Part shown: positions 42,601-51,672 of the stretch, piece after piece | How positions within the stretch are numbered: position 1 is the stretch's first letter | Layout: the number at the start of each line of letters is the position of its first letter | DNA from: a bacterium BMS3Bbin08 | Lineage (GTDB): Bacteria; Nitrospirota; Thermodesulfovibrionia; UBA6902; BMS3Bbin08 | DNA: 64,000 nt | Assembly: GCA_002897775.1 (NCBI GenBank) | Contig: BDTR01000045.1 | Location: 103,651 to 167,650 of the forward strand | Direction: 5' to 3' | Notes under the pieces: generated by a model | The model's database searches: none | What the model was told of the DNA's origin: nothing | Seen by the model: the letters and a program-made list of their open reading frames with translations, nothing else | Translations under genes and position numbers: made by a program

Positions 42601-44250
42601 TTAAAAACCTCTGGAAAGACTCAGATACACATGGGTCGTAGTGGAAGAACCTGACTCGGATTCGTCCCTTCTCCAGGCGTACTTTGCGCTGAGCGATATC
42701 CGCCTTATATGGTATCTGAGCGCCGCGTTAGCTGAAAGGCTCTGAGTGGAAGCTAAAAAATCGTTTTCATACCGCGAAGACGACTCCAACCGCAAATTCC
42801 TGTGAAAAATAAACCTGAAATCTTCATCAACGTGAAAAAACTGCTTTTCTGTTGATCCCTGCTGAATTGCAGCGCCTGCTCTTAAATTAAGCCGGGCCCT
42901 CCATCCGAAAAACATGAAATACTTCAGCGTAGAGTCTGAAACCAGGAGGTTCTCAGTCTCTCCGCCGGTTGTCTGCTCCACAGAATACTCCACCCTGGAT
43001 CTTGCGGTAAGACGCCTGATAAAGGTGCTTTCAGCAACTACGTCTACCTTGTAGCTCCGGCTGTTATCACCGGCTGAGACAGACGAGAAGCTGGCAAAGG
43101 CGCTGGAGCTGACAGAACTTCTTATCGCGGGGAATGACCTGTTAAGCGATGTGCTCAGACTGCCGTTCATGCTCGCATTGTTTGCTTCCCCCCCCTGCGA
43201 CGATGAAAAACCGGCACTGCCCGAAGCTGACAGATTGGTATTTCTTGCCAGCCGGTCCGTATAATATAAAGAGCCGTTCACTGACTCAGAGGAACTCTCT
43301 CCGAACGAACCTGAATTAAAATTGACCGAAGAACCGGCGTTCGCCCTGAGTTTCCTGCTGATCCTGTAATTGGCCTGCAGCGCATTGGAGATCGAATCAC
43401 CGGCTCTATCCGGCTCCATCAGATGTTCATACCTGAGATCGGAGGAGCCGTTAAACCGCGCCGACGGGTTGTAATCGATCTTTGCTCCGACGTTGATACG
43501 CATGACATCGGACGGCGAGTTCATGCTGTATGACGCGCCGGCATTAAGCGTTGCGGTTCGCGACAGTCTCCGCCGGGTATTGCCGGAAAGGCTCAGCGCG
43601 TGAGACGTGCGCTCTGTAGATGCTATCATGTCAGCGCTGTTCCTGAAATCATAGTTAAGTCTGAGTGAGGAGTTTGTCCACTTTCTCTGGAACCTCAAAT
43701 ACAGCTCCCTTTCCCTTTCATCGGTCGGAGCGCGCGTGCCTTCGACCTGCTTTTCATCCTGCGAGGCCCCGTACTCCAGCGACGGCAATCGGCCCCTTTG
43801 CGCTATTCTGCCCCTGAGCCTGTATGCCTGGAAGGTCTGCTCCTGGACTGAAGAACCGATGGCAAGAGGGATCAGCGACGTGCTTGTATTCCTGAAAGCG
43901 GATATATTAAACGGATATCTTGTCTCATTTAAGAAATTGAGGTTCAGGTTGTAATTCTGAGCATCAAATTCCTGGGTTACCCCGTTTGATTCAGTGTCGT
44001 CCGTAACAAACGTTCCGCTTAACGAAAAGCTCAGCAGTCTGGGGTGGTATATAAAGTTCTTATAGTCGAGATTGTATTGCTGTCCAAAAATTTTCTGCTC
44101 GGTCGAGGATTCCTCGTCTTCCCGATGCATCTCTTCATAAGTGAGCTCTGCCCTTCCGGAAATCCCGTAATCCTGCGCTTGCGAGATCAATGGGAAGATC
44201 ACAACACACAGCCCCAATATAAATAAAAAGAATATAAGTTCTTTCTTCAC
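42601..44250 (-). CDS. Outer-membrane beta-barrel protein (porin-like)
   Basis: This 549-aa protein has a signal peptide (about 1-25, ending SQA). After that come long alternating polar/apolar strands rich in Ser, Arg, Tyr and Asn (RLRGRIAQRGRLPSLEYGAS, LRLNYDFRNSADM), typical of a barrel of 20 or more strands. It ends in YLSLSRGF with the terminal Phe recognised by the BAM complex. No cysteine motif is seen. By position it could be the barrel through which a cytochrome passes or is exported, by analogy with MtrB-type or porin-cytochrome conduits, but I see no sequence signature of those families. Confidence 0.75.
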   Translation of the reverse strand: MKKELIFFLFILGLCVVIFPLISQAQDYGISGRAELTYEEMHREDEESSTEQKIFGQQYNLDYKNFIYHPRLLSFSLSGTFVTDDTESNGVTQEFDAQNYNLNLNFLNETRYPFNISAFRNTSTSLIPLAIGSSVQEQTFQAYRLRGRIAQRGRLPSLEYGASQDEKQVEGTRAPTDERERELYLRFQRKWTNSSLRLNYDFRNSADMIASTERTSHALSLSGNTRRRLSRTATLNAGASYSMNSPSDVMRINVGAKIDYNPSARFNGSSDLRYEHLMEPDRAGDSISNALQANYRISRKLRANAGSSVNFNSGSFGESSSESVNGSLYYTDRLARNTNLSASGSAGFSSSQGGEANNASMNGSLSTSLNRSFPAIRSSVSSSAFASFSSVSAGDNSRSYKVDVVAESTFIRRLTARSRVEYSVEQTTGGETENLLVSDSTLKYFMFFGWRARLNLRAGAAIQQGSTEKQFFHVDEDFRFIFHRNLRLESSSRYENDFLASTQSLSANAALRYHIRRISLSAKYAWRRDESESGSSTTTHVYLSLSRGF

Positions 44251-44344
44251 TCTTCACAATCTGCTGTTAAAAGTTTCAGTTCGCCCCGTTTGAAAAATTA
44301 TTTTCAGAGATCTCCCCGGCAGGGCCGCGTAACAGATCGAAACG

Positions 44345-45310
44345 CTAATAATATTTGATAGTCGCGCTCTCCCGGAGTCTGTTTGTCAGGTTTTCTTTGT
44401 TCTTTTTTTCGTAAGACCCGGTCAGTTCCTTTTTCAGCTTATCCTTTATTTCGTCATACGGGACCTGCCTTGAAGGTTTTATGTCTTCGACCTTTATAAT
44501 GTGATAGCCGAGGTCATTCCTGATAAGGCCGCTTATCCCGCCTTTTTCCAGGGAGTGCGCGGCTTTTTCTATCTCAGGGTCAAGCATGCCCTTATGAAAA
44601 TAACCCAGGTCTCCTCCTTTGACCTTGCTCGCGTGGTCAGAATATGACCACGCGAGAGCCGCAAAATCATCTCCGTCCCGTAATTTCGCCAGCACCTCAT
44701 CAGCCTTTTTCTTCGCCTTTTTTTCAAAATCAGGCTCTGTGGGCCTAAACTGTATAAAAATATACTTAAGGCTGATACTTTCAGGCTCTTTAAATTTCGG
44801 GGTGTTTTTTTTGTAATATTCAGCGACATCCTTGTCCGTCAGATGAACATCTATTTCTTTTTCCCTCAATTTTTTTATAAGTATGTCTCTTCGAATTTGC
44901 CGCTTAAGGGTCTTAATGTCTGTCCCGCGCTGTTTAAGGGCGTCTTTAAAGGCTTTATTTGATGGAAATGCTTTTTTTATTTCATCGAGCCGCTGATTAA
45001 CCTCAACTGACCGGGCCCTGATATGCTGTTTTTTCGCCTCCTGAAAGAAGAGTTCCCGCTCAATAAGCCCTTCCAGCGCCTTTTTTTCAGCTTCCAGTTT
45101 TTTCTCGCCTGAAACACCGGAATGATAATAAGCCTGTGGAAGATACCTGCTCACCGCGGCATCAACCTCACCGCGGGTAATTGCGGCTCCGTTGACCTCA
45201 GCGGCAACAGAGGTCTTCTCGAGTTCATCGCCGGCCAGAGCAATTGAACAGCAAATAAGCCCGCTAAAAAAAAGAATGCCAAAAAAATTCAGATCTGCCT
45301 TTACATTCAT
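44345..45310 (-). CDS. Parvulin-type peptidyl-prolyl isomerase, exported
   Basis: The protein is about 321 aa from the ATG at 45310, which has AGGGGG upstream; an in-frame start at 45340 lacks this. A signal peptide is followed by a SurA-N-like helical domain (VAAEVNGAAITRGEVDAAV), then a parvulin domain (about 165-265: ISLKYIFIQF, FAALAWSYSD, GGDLGYFHKGMLDPEIEKAAHSL, GYHIIKVED). It would help fold or deliver secreted proteins. It begins the putative PPIase, barrel, propeller, cytochrome operon. Confidence 0.88.
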   Translation of the reverse strand: MNVKADLNFFGILFFSGLICCSIALAGDELEKTSVAAEVNGAAITRGEVDAAVSRYLPQAYYHSGVSGEKKLEAEKKALEGLIERELFFQEAKKQHIRARSVEVNQRLDEIKKAFPSNKAFKDALKQRGTDIKTLKRQIRRDILIKKLREKEIDVHLTDKDVAEYYKKNTPKFKEPESISLKYIFIQFRPTEPDFEKKAKKKADEVLAKLRDGDDFAALAWSYSDHASKVKGGDLGYFHKGMLDPEIEKAAHSLEKGGISGLIRNDLGYHIIKVEDIKPSRQVPYDEIKDKLKKELTGSYEKKNKENLTNRLRESATIKYY

Positions 45311-45431
45311 ATTTACCCCCTGTTCCCGTAATTTGAACATTTAAACCATAAACTATTAATTATAAATAATATTAAAGGCTAAAATCTATTGAATTTATAA
45401 AACTATAAGGAGAATTGTCAGACTGGACACG

Positions 45432-45455
45432 GGACAGGGGGTATTCACCCTGTCC
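45432..45455 (-). terminator. Hairpin after the TPR membrane protein gene
   Basis: GGACAGGG (45432-45439) pairs with CCCTGTCC (45448-45455), 20 bp after the stop of the gene at 45476-47884. The T-run lies before the hairpin on this strand, not after it, so intrinsic termination is uncertain. Confidence 0.3.
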
Positions 45456-45475
45456 GGATATCAAAAAAATCATTT

Positions 45476-47884
45476 TTATGGGGACTGCAGTCCGAGAAGC
45501 TCTTTCTTTGCCCTGCGCGAATAGTAACCCCTGGGCTCTATTCTCAAATATTCCTGCCAGTGCTTTTTGGCCATTTCCCTGTCGCCCCATTTTTTATAGA
45601 TAAGGGCAAGGCCATAATGGGCGTTGGCATAGTTCAAATCAAGGTCAACGGCCTTTTTTTGATACATAAGGGCCTTGTCATACAGGCCCAGATCAAAGTA
45701 AATATAGCCAAGGTTATTAAACGCGGCCGGATTTGAAGGGTTCGAGGCAATGGACTTTTTGTACTCCTCTATCGCGAGCCTGCTGTCCTGCTCCATATAA
45801 GCCTTGAGGCCTTTCTGGAAATGCTCCTCTGCCTTGCTATGACGCTCGGCGGACCGGAACATTCGCACCTTGTTTTCCAGCTTGTCCTGCCTGTCAGACC
45901 TCCTGTAAATTCCTATCAGGGTCGGATATATGGAAACAAGGTTCCTGTTCATTTCAAGCGCCTTTTCAAGATATTCCGCCCCCTTGAGTTCGTCCCCGCG
46001 CTTTATATAAATGAGCCCTATATTGTGAGGGATGGAAGCGTCCTTTTTTAAATCAAACGCCTTTTCATAATACTCAAGGGATTCGTCATACTGTCCGAGC
46101 CTGCTGTAAGCATAGGCCATACCATTATACGCGTTAAACAGGTTGCTCCCAAAAGGGAAATCCTTCACCCTGGATAACGCATCGATTGCCTTATTGTAAA
46201 GGCCCAGATCATTATATATAAAGCCGAGCAGGGCATAGCCGACATAAGACCGGGTTTCCTGAATGTTCCTCTTCAGGTCATTAATAAGTCCTTCGCGAAA
46301 CTCTTTTTCATGAAGTCTGGCCCTTGAGGCCGAAGGGCCGTTCACAGGTTTTACGTATCGGTACTCATCCCTTTCAATTATACTGTTTAACTCTTCTCCC
46401 CTTTTAAGATAGACCATTGACAGGTCGTCCCAGTAAACCAGCGCCCAGTCCTCTGATGAAAGAGAAAGGTCCCTGTCAAGGCCGAGCTCAAGCACTGAGG
46501 TCTCGATGTCCGGATAGTTAAGAATGGCTATATTAAAACCGTACTTTTTCTGGATCTTATCCATTATCGCGGGATTGACCCTGGCCAGATCAAGCGATTC
46601 AAGCAGGTCGCGCGAGATGGCGCCCCTTCCGTCCACAAACGAGGACCTCACAGGAAAGTCCCTCCAGGTAATGTACCCGCCCCAGTGGTATGTGTTGAAT
46701 ATCCTGCCGGTTATCTTCCTTTTGTCAAGGTAGTTCAGGGCGCCTTCAGGAATAAAATCGTAATTAATACCAAAACCTGACTGTTTGTTCACCAAAGCAA
46801 AAGGCGTTACCCCTGTCCACGCCAGAGAGGTAAATATGATGACACACACGGCAACAATTACCGCAATGGCCTGTCGGGGCCTGGCCTTCATCGCGAACTG
46901 AGGGGCTATGTTCCTTACAATCACCGGAGCTCCGACTATTCCCATAATGAACATAAACCTGATGCCTGAAAAAGCAAAATAAATAAAGGGTATGACCAAA
47001 AACAAATGGATCAATGAAATATTCCTGATATTGACAAGAAACGACACGGCAATGGCCGCGGCCAGCAAATAAGGCATTTTATAGGTTTCCCAGGCCGGTT
47101 TCTGCAGCTCGGTTATTTCATCCGCGTACCAGCTGGAGCCGACAAGCTTGACAGGCGCGGCAAATGGATCAGCCGCGTAAGGACCAAGCAGTGAAGCCGC
47201 GAGCACAACAAGAAAAATGAGCCCAATGATCAATAACTGCCTGTTCGAAGGCGTAAAAGGAAGCCTTAGCCTGAACTGCTTATTAGCGATCCTGTGCAGA
47301 ACGCCTCCGAACAGGAACGCGCAGAAAGGAATAATGACCAGGGTGACGCTGGGATGCATATTAACCCATATTATCTGTGTCAGCGGAAGCAGGTAGATAT
47401 ATTTTTTGTTTTCCGTAACAAAAGAGTTCAACGCGTAAATGGCAAAGGACAGAAAAAACATCATGGCGATATCAGGCCTCTCAACAAACCTGTGCCTTGT
47501 CATAAACACAATGAAGATCAGGACAATTACAGAGGCTATATACTCTTTGCGCAAGAGCAGTGAATCCTTGAGAAGGACATAAAAAGTTGCCGTGATAAAA
47601 GCTGCCTTTAGAAGAATTACCCCGTATAAATTAAACAACGCGTACGCCATGTAGAATACAAGGTCGAACAGCCATTCAGCGTCGGCAAAATTCCTGTGCA
47701 GGCTGGGATATGAGAACGGCTCTTTTTCAGGAAAGCCCTGGTTCTCAAATATCACCCTGCCAAGGCTCAGGTGGGTCCACGCGTCATAATCCTCGATCTT
47801 TATGATCCCTAAAAGGAAAACGCAGACAAGAAAGACTATTACCAAAAGTACGCCTGAATTCAGTGTGCGTTTATTTATGCTCAT
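45476..47884 (-). CDS. Polytopic membrane protein with C-terminal TPR repeats
   Basis: The 802 aa have an N-terminal half of about 11 hydrophobic segments arranged like GT39/DUF2723-type membrane glycosyltransferases (acidic YDAWTHLSLGRVIF and FADAEWLFDL in the first loop). The C-terminal half has five to seven TPR units (about 540-800, for example PHNIGLIYIKRGDELKGAEYLEKALEMN). It may be a membrane glycosyltransferase, or a glycan-assembly factor that binds partners through the TPRs. It is the 3'-most gene of the glycan locus and is separated from the DUF2304 gene by 200 bp of repeat DNA. Confidence 0.7.
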   Translation of the reverse strand: MSINKRTLNSGVLLVIVFLVCVFLLGIIKIEDYDAWTHLSLGRVIFENQGFPEKEPFSYPSLHRNFADAEWLFDLVFYMAYALFNLYGVILLKAAFITATFYVLLKDSLLLRKEYIASVIVLIFIVFMTRHRFVERPDIAMMFFLSFAIYALNSFVTENKKYIYLLPLTQIIWVNMHPSVTLVIIPFCAFLFGGVLHRIANKQFRLRLPFTPSNRQLLIIGLIFLVVLAASLLGPYAADPFAAPVKLVGSSWYADEITELQKPAWETYKMPYLLAAAIAVSFLVNIRNISLIHLFLVIPFIYFAFSGIRFMFIMGIVGAPVIVRNIAPQFAMKARPRQAIAVIVAVCVIIFTSLAWTGVTPFALVNKQSGFGINYDFIPEGALNYLDKRKITGRIFNTYHWGGYITWRDFPVRSSFVDGRGAISRDLLESLDLARVNPAIMDKIQKKYGFNIAILNYPDIETSVLELGLDRDLSLSSEDWALVYWDDLSMVYLKRGEELNSIIERDEYRYVKPVNGPSASRARLHEKEFREGLINDLKRNIQETRSYVGYALLGFIYNDLGLYNKAIDALSRVKDFPFGSNLFNAYNGMAYAYSRLGQYDESLEYYEKAFDLKKDASIPHNIGLIYIKRGDELKGAEYLEKALEMNRNLVSIYPTLIGIYRRSDRQDKLENKVRMFRSAERHSKAEEHFQKGLKAYMEQDSRLAIEEYKKSIASNPSNPAAFNNLGYIYFDLGLYDKALMYQKKAVDLDLNYANAHYGLALIYKKWGDREMAKKHWQEYLRIEPRGYYSRRAKKELLGLQSP

Positions 47885-48084
47885 AGTTCATGGTTCGTAG
47901 TTCATAGCTCGCAGCTCATAGTTCATTGCGAAAAGACTATGCCATCAGCTTTTTGTGTTTTTACTATGAGCCATGTATTTACCCCTGCCTGTCCCGTGGT
48001 CCAAGTCCGATCGGACTTTACGGGATGGTTTCAGGTTCGCCCTTTTAAGAAGAACCTTACGGGGAGCTATCAGCTAACTGCTAA
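47885..48084. repeat. Composite dispersed repeat, full C/D hairpin copy
   Basis: The sequence runs from iterated AGTTCATGGTTCGTAGTTCATAGC (47884 onward) to TATGAGCCATGTATTTACCCC, hairpin D (47993-48024, arms CCCGT...AAGTCCG / CGGACTT...ACGGG), hairpin C (48025-48064, arms AGGTTC / GAACCT) and AGCTATCAGCTAACTGC. The last unit touches the stop codon of the DUF2304 gene. Confidence 0.83.
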
Positions 48085-48453
48085 CTATCGATCATCGATC
48101 GTCTCTTTGATCTCGCTTTTAAGGATCGACATTTCCTGCGTAAGGTCCTTGACCTGATGGGTCAGCCTGGAGATTATTATGGAATAATGAATTGAAAGCA
48201 CAAGAAGAAAAAGGATCGCGAAGATAAATAGTGTAGTTACAGGTGAAACCGCGCCTATCAACTTTGAAATAATTACAAGCGGCGTATACCATATCACCAT
48301 GATTATCATTGTGATCCCGGTCAGGATCCAGAGCCATGAATACTCTTCTTTCAGACGCCTTCTCCTTAGAAGCTCGAGAATAAAAATAAAAACCGCTGAA
48401 GATGTTAAAACAGCGAATATCTTTTGATGAGTGGTCATATCTATTAACGGCAT
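48085..48453 (-). CDS. DUF2304 family membrane protein
   Basis: This is a 122-aa protein with three hydrophobic helices (about 9-25, 34-58, 67-92) and a charged C-terminal helix (ISRLTHQVKDLTQEMSILKSEI). DUF2304 proteins are usually encoded beside GT2 glycosyltransferases of the dolichyl-phosphate mannose synthase type, as here, and may anchor or assist them. The last residues (TIDDR) are encoded at the edge of the intergenic repeat. Confidence 0.83.
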   Translation of the reverse strand: MPLIDMTTHQKIFAVLTSSAVFIFILELLRRRRLKEEYSWLWILTGITMIIMVIWYTPLVIISKLIGAVSPVTTLFIFAILFLLVLSIHYSIIISRLTHQVKDLTQEMSILKSEIKETIDDR

Positions 48454-48580
48454 TTCACACCTCCATTATTAGTTCATGGTTCGTAGTTCATAGCTATCAG
48501 CTATGAACTAGGAGCTTGCCCACCGGTTGTTTGGAGGGTGCCCTCAGTGGTTCTGTTTTTTACGATTCTCTGTTCACGAT
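48454..48580. repeat. Composite repeat between DUF2304 and GT2 genes
   Basis: The gap holds TAGTTCATGGTTCGTAGTTC, CTATCAGCTATGAACTAGG, a CTTGCCCACCGGTTGTTTGG patch like that in the gspH leader, CCCTCAGTGGTTCTGTTTTT and CTGTTCACGATTCACCATTC. It runs directly into the 3' end of the GT2 gene. Confidence 0.78.
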
Positions 48581-49300
48581 TCACCATTCACGGTCTTTAA
48601 TGGTTTTTTCCTTTCTCAACATTGTCAAAATTATTGAAAGCAGCATTTTGAATATGTAATACAACGGCGTAAGACCGGAGTGCATGGATTTTTTGTCGGA
48701 CCCGTACATCTTAACAGGGATCTCCCGGATCCTGAACCCGGACCGCTTAAGCATTATAAGAGTATCGGCATCCGGGAAATCTACAGGATAGCGCGGGTCC
48801 GCGTAAAAATGCAGTACGTCGCTGTTAAGGGCCTGGTAGCCGGACGTCGAATCAGTGATGGGCTGTCTCATGATAACAGAGGCGAGCATACTGAATACTT
48901 TCATGCCCGTCTTTCTTATAAAAGGGATATCATAAACACCCTCGTCCAGGAACCTTGAACCCAGGACCACGTCAGCCTCATTACTGTTTATTGCGTCAAG
49001 CAGTGCTGAAATATACGCGGGGTCGTGCTGGCCGTCACCGTCAAGCTGAACAATAGTGTCATAGCCCTTTCTCAGGGCATACTTGTACCCGGTCTGCAGC
49101 GCTGCGCCGTAACCCAGATTAAACAGGTGGCTGATCACCTTTACTCCGGATTCACGGGCCATCTCAGCGGTTCTGTCCGAAGATCCGTCATCGACCACAA
49201 GAATGTCATAGACAGGACCGGTTTTCTTGATCCCTTCAAGAACACTTCCGATAACTTTTTCTTCGTTATATGCCGGTATGATAACTAAGGTCTCGGTCAT
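48581..49300 (-). CDS. GT2 glycosyltransferase, polyprenyl-phosphate type
   Basis: This is a 239-aa GT-A enzyme with LVIIPAYNEEKVIGSVL, ILVVDDGSSDRT, the metal-binding IVQLDGDGQHDP (DxD) and VLGSRFLDEG. It ends in a hydrophobic segment (about 212-230). It resembles dolichyl-phosphate mannose/glucose synthases and is paired with DUF2304. It would load a sugar onto a polyprenyl phosphate for GT39-like enzymes. Its C-terminal KDREW and stop are encoded by the repeat phrase GACCGTGAATGGTGAATCG. Confidence 0.86.
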   Translation of the reverse strand: MTETLVIIPAYNEEKVIGSVLEGIKKTGPVYDILVVDDGSSDRTAEMARESGVKVISHLFNLGYGAALQTGYKYALRKGYDTIVQLDGDGQHDPAYISALLDAINSNEADVVLGSRFLDEGVYDIPFIRKTGMKVFSMLASVIMRQPITDSTSGYQALNSDVLHFYADPRYPVDFPDADTLIMLKRSGFRIREIPVKMYGSDKKSMHSGLTPLYYIFKMLLSIILTMLRKEKTIKDREW

Positions 49301-49474
49301 GTTTTTCTAACACATAATAAATTGCAAAATTATCATTGCAAATTTAACATTTCAAAGTGTTGGTTGCCCCATAAATCCTGACGGACTAAGACGACGGGGT
49401 CGTGTTTGTTGACGCTGTTTTTTAATCAATTCACTATTCTCGATTTTTACCCCGTTGTCCAGATTCGTTAGAAT
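49301..49474. repeat. Repeat and hairpin between GT2 and GT4 genes
   Basis: An AT-rich part (ATTGCAAAATTATCATTGC) is followed by TCACTATTCTCGATTTTTAC and a perfect-ended hairpin CCCCGTT...AGATTC / GAATCT AACGGGG (49450-49483). The hairpin reaches into the last codons of the GT4 gene. Confidence 0.72.
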
Positions 49475-50632
49475 CTAACGGGGCACGGTCTCTACCAGGT
49501 TCGAATAAATCTCCTTGATTTTTCCCGCGATACCGGCCCAATCATAAAGATCTGCCAGGTCCTCAGCCTCTTTGACCTTTGCATCATACAACTGCCTGTC
49601 AGTCAGCAGGGTCACGATCTTCTCAGCAAGGTCGTCAACATCGCGTCTTTTAAATATGAGCCCTCCTTTGCCCTTACGCGAGACCTCGACGAGAGGGTCG
49701 ATATCTGATAAAACAAAAGGCACTCCGCATGCCGCTGCCTCAATGACCACAATGCCGAACCCCTCGACAACAGAAGGCAGGCAGAGAACATGAGAACTTT
49801 TCAGTGATTTTAACACATCATCGTGGTTTTCAATATATCCGGTAAAATCGGTATGGTCCTCTATCCCCAGTTTCTTTGCAAGCCTCTTTAAGCTGTTCAT
49901 CTCAGCGCCGGAGCCTATTATTACACATCTTAGTTCCGGAACACGCTGTATGGCAGAGCTTACAGCGTAAAGAAGGTCTTCAACCCTTTTCCGCTCTGTC
50001 AGGCGGCCGATATAGCACACAGCAGGTTTTGACGCCTTGTCAGCCCGGATATTTTTTATCTCCCGCAGATCAATGCCATTATGAACAACGGTTATCTTTT
50101 TACCGCTTATTCCCCTGTCCCGAAGCTTTCCAGCCGTAAAATCACTTACAGCAATAAAATGCGTCCAGCCCCTGCTTAAAACCATCCGCTCCCATATATT
50201 CCCCAGCATCCCGGTGACAAGTCCCTTATTCCTTATCCACTCTCCTATCCATACTTCATTGTATGAAGCAATGGATGGGACGCCATGATGTTTCGCTATG
50301 TAGACCGCGGGCAGATAAGTTATGAACGTATTGCCCTCTACTATGTCAATGCCTCTTAATTGCCTGCCGGCTTTAAGCGCGCTAAGAGCGAACTTCATCC
50401 TGGAGATGACTGCTCCCCTGTTTGTATATGGATGGTGAGAACCGCATCTTATAACTTTGATCCCGGCAATTTCATCTTCCCGTTTTTGACCCTCCTGCCA
50501 TGACGTCAGAATCGTGACATTATGTTCTTTTGCCAGTTCTTTGCCAAGATGCAGACTTCTGCTTTCTACTCCGCCTGTAACACCGGAAACCGTGGTTTGA
50601 GGAAAGTATTCAGTTACGATCAGGATGTTCAT
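49475..50632 (-). CDS. GT4 glycosyltransferase (GT-B fold)
   Basis: This is a 385-aa enzyme with the N-terminal acceptor domain (ILIVTEYFPQTTVSGVTGGVESRSLHLGKEL) and a C-terminal donor domain with YIGRLTERKRVEDLLYA and the EX7E motif region PSVVEGFGIVVIEAAACG. It transfers a sugar from an NDP donor in a retaining reaction. The last residues (ETVPR) and stop lie in a CCCCGTT hairpin (49450-49483). Confidence 0.88.
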   Translation of the reverse strand: MNILIVTEYFPQTTVSGVTGGVESRSLHLGKELAKEHNVTILTSWQEGQKREDEIAGIKVIRCGSHHPYTNRGAVISRMKFALSALKAGRQLRGIDIVEGNTFITYLPAVYIAKHHGVPSIASYNEVWIGEWIRNKGLVTGMLGNIWERMVLSRGWTHFIAVSDFTAGKLRDRGISGKKITVVHNGIDLREIKNIRADKASKPAVCYIGRLTERKRVEDLLYAVSSAIQRVPELRCVIIGSGAEMNSLKRLAKKLGIEDHTDFTGYIENHDDVLKSLKSSHVLCLPSVVEGFGIVVIEAAACGVPFVLSDIDPLVEVSRKGKGGLIFKRRDVDDLAEKIVTLLTDRQLYDAKVKEAEDLADLYDWAGIAGKIKEIYSNLVETVPR

Positions 50633-50744
50633 TAGTTAGTTGATTGTATGAGCTATAAGGTTGTTTATATTTGTACTAAGACCTATGAGCTATGTATTTA
50701 CCCCGCAGTTTCAGGTTCGCCCTTTTAAGAAGAACCTTGCGGGG
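50633..50744. repeat. Composite dispersed repeat with hairpin C
   Basis: TGTATGAGCTATAAGG, then ACCTATGAGCTATGTATTTACCCC and hairpin C (50701-50744, arms CCCCGC...AGGTTC / GAACCT...GCGGGG). The stop codon of the epimerase gene is inside the hairpin loop at 50725. Confidence 0.83.
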
Positions 50745-51672
50745 AACTATGAGCTATGAGCTTTTTAAAGTACTCAACCGTCTGACGCAACCCCTGCTCC
50801 AGAGAGATGCCAGGTTTCCACCCCAGGACGTCTTTTGCCAGAGCATATGATATGACGCTTCTTTTCTGCTCTCCGGACTTTGAGGGGCCGTGATTTTCCT
50901 TTGATCCAATACCCGTGATCTCAGTCAGCATCATGAAAATGGTATTAATATCGGTCTCAACCCCTGTCCCTATGTTATAGGCCCCGCTTTTTATTGCCGA
51001 AGAAGCCTGCATATTGGCTTTAACAACATCACCGACATAAATAAAATCCCTTGTCTGAGTACCGTCTCCATTGATTATCGGCTGACCGCCTTTTAAGAGC
51101 CTGCTGATGAAAATCGCAATCACCCCTGCCTCTCCGAACGGGTCCTGTCTCGGGCCGTAAACATTTGAGTACCTGAGGGATACATAGTCAAGGCCGTAAT
51201 TCAATTTGTAATAGATCAGGTACTTTTCAGCGGATAACTTGGATATTCCATATGGACTTACAGGGTTAAGGGGATGGGTCTCATCAGCAGGAAATGTCTC
51301 CTGCTCACCATAGATCGCGCCGCCTGTAGAGGCAAAAATTATTTTTTTGGCGCGATATTTGACACAGTTCTGGAGGATATTTATGGTTCCAAGTATATTG
51401 ACCCTCGCGTCAAAAGCCGGGTCGTCAACCGAACGCCCGACATCCTTCTGGGCCGCCTGGTGGATTACAACATCGGGCCTGAAACTCTTAAAGACCCCGT
51501 CAATTTCTGTTGACCCGATATCCGTCTTATAAAATTGGGCCTTGGGATGGAGATTTTCTGTCCTGCCGGAGGACAGGTTGTCCACAACAGCTACCTCGTC
51601 CCCCTGTTCAATATGCGCGTCAACAATGTGAGAGCCGATAAAGCCCGCGCCGCCGGTAACTAATATCTTCAT
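50725..51672 (-). CDS. NAD-dependent epimerase/dehydratase (GalE-like SDR)
   Basis: This 315-aa extended SDR has the cofactor motif GGAGFIGSHI (7-16) and the catalytic Tyr-Lys in YGISKLSAEKY. The HQAAQKDVGRSVDDP and RYSNVYGPRQDPFGEAGVIAIF motifs are typical of UDP-glucose/GlcNAc 4-epimerases and relatives. The C-terminal residues AHSSPQGSS and the stop codon are encoded by the dispersed repeat (module A plus hairpin C), and do not look like part of the original protein. The exact nucleotide sugar cannot be assigned. Confidence 0.88.
   Translation of the reverse strand: MKILVTGGAGFIGSHIVDAHIEQGDEVAVVDNLSSGRTENLHPKAQFYKTDIGSTEIDGVFKSFRPDVVIHQAAQKDVGRSVDDPAFDARVNILGTINILQNCVKYRAKKIIFASTGGAIYGEQETFPADETHPLNPVSPYGISKLSAEKYLIYYKLNYGLDYVSLRYSNVYGPRQDPFGEAGVIAIFISRLLKGGQPIINGDGTQTRDFIYVGDVVKANMQASSAIKSGAYNIGTGVETDINTIFMMLTEITGIGSKENHGPSKSGEQKRSVISYALAKDVLGWKPGISLEQGLRQTVEYFKKLIAHSSPQGSS

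Noticed and set aside
42601..44250. MtrB/PioB-type decahaem-associated barrel
   Set aside because: The barrel pattern is clear, but the N-terminal CXXC motif typical of MtrB and any family signature are absent, so I kept the call general.
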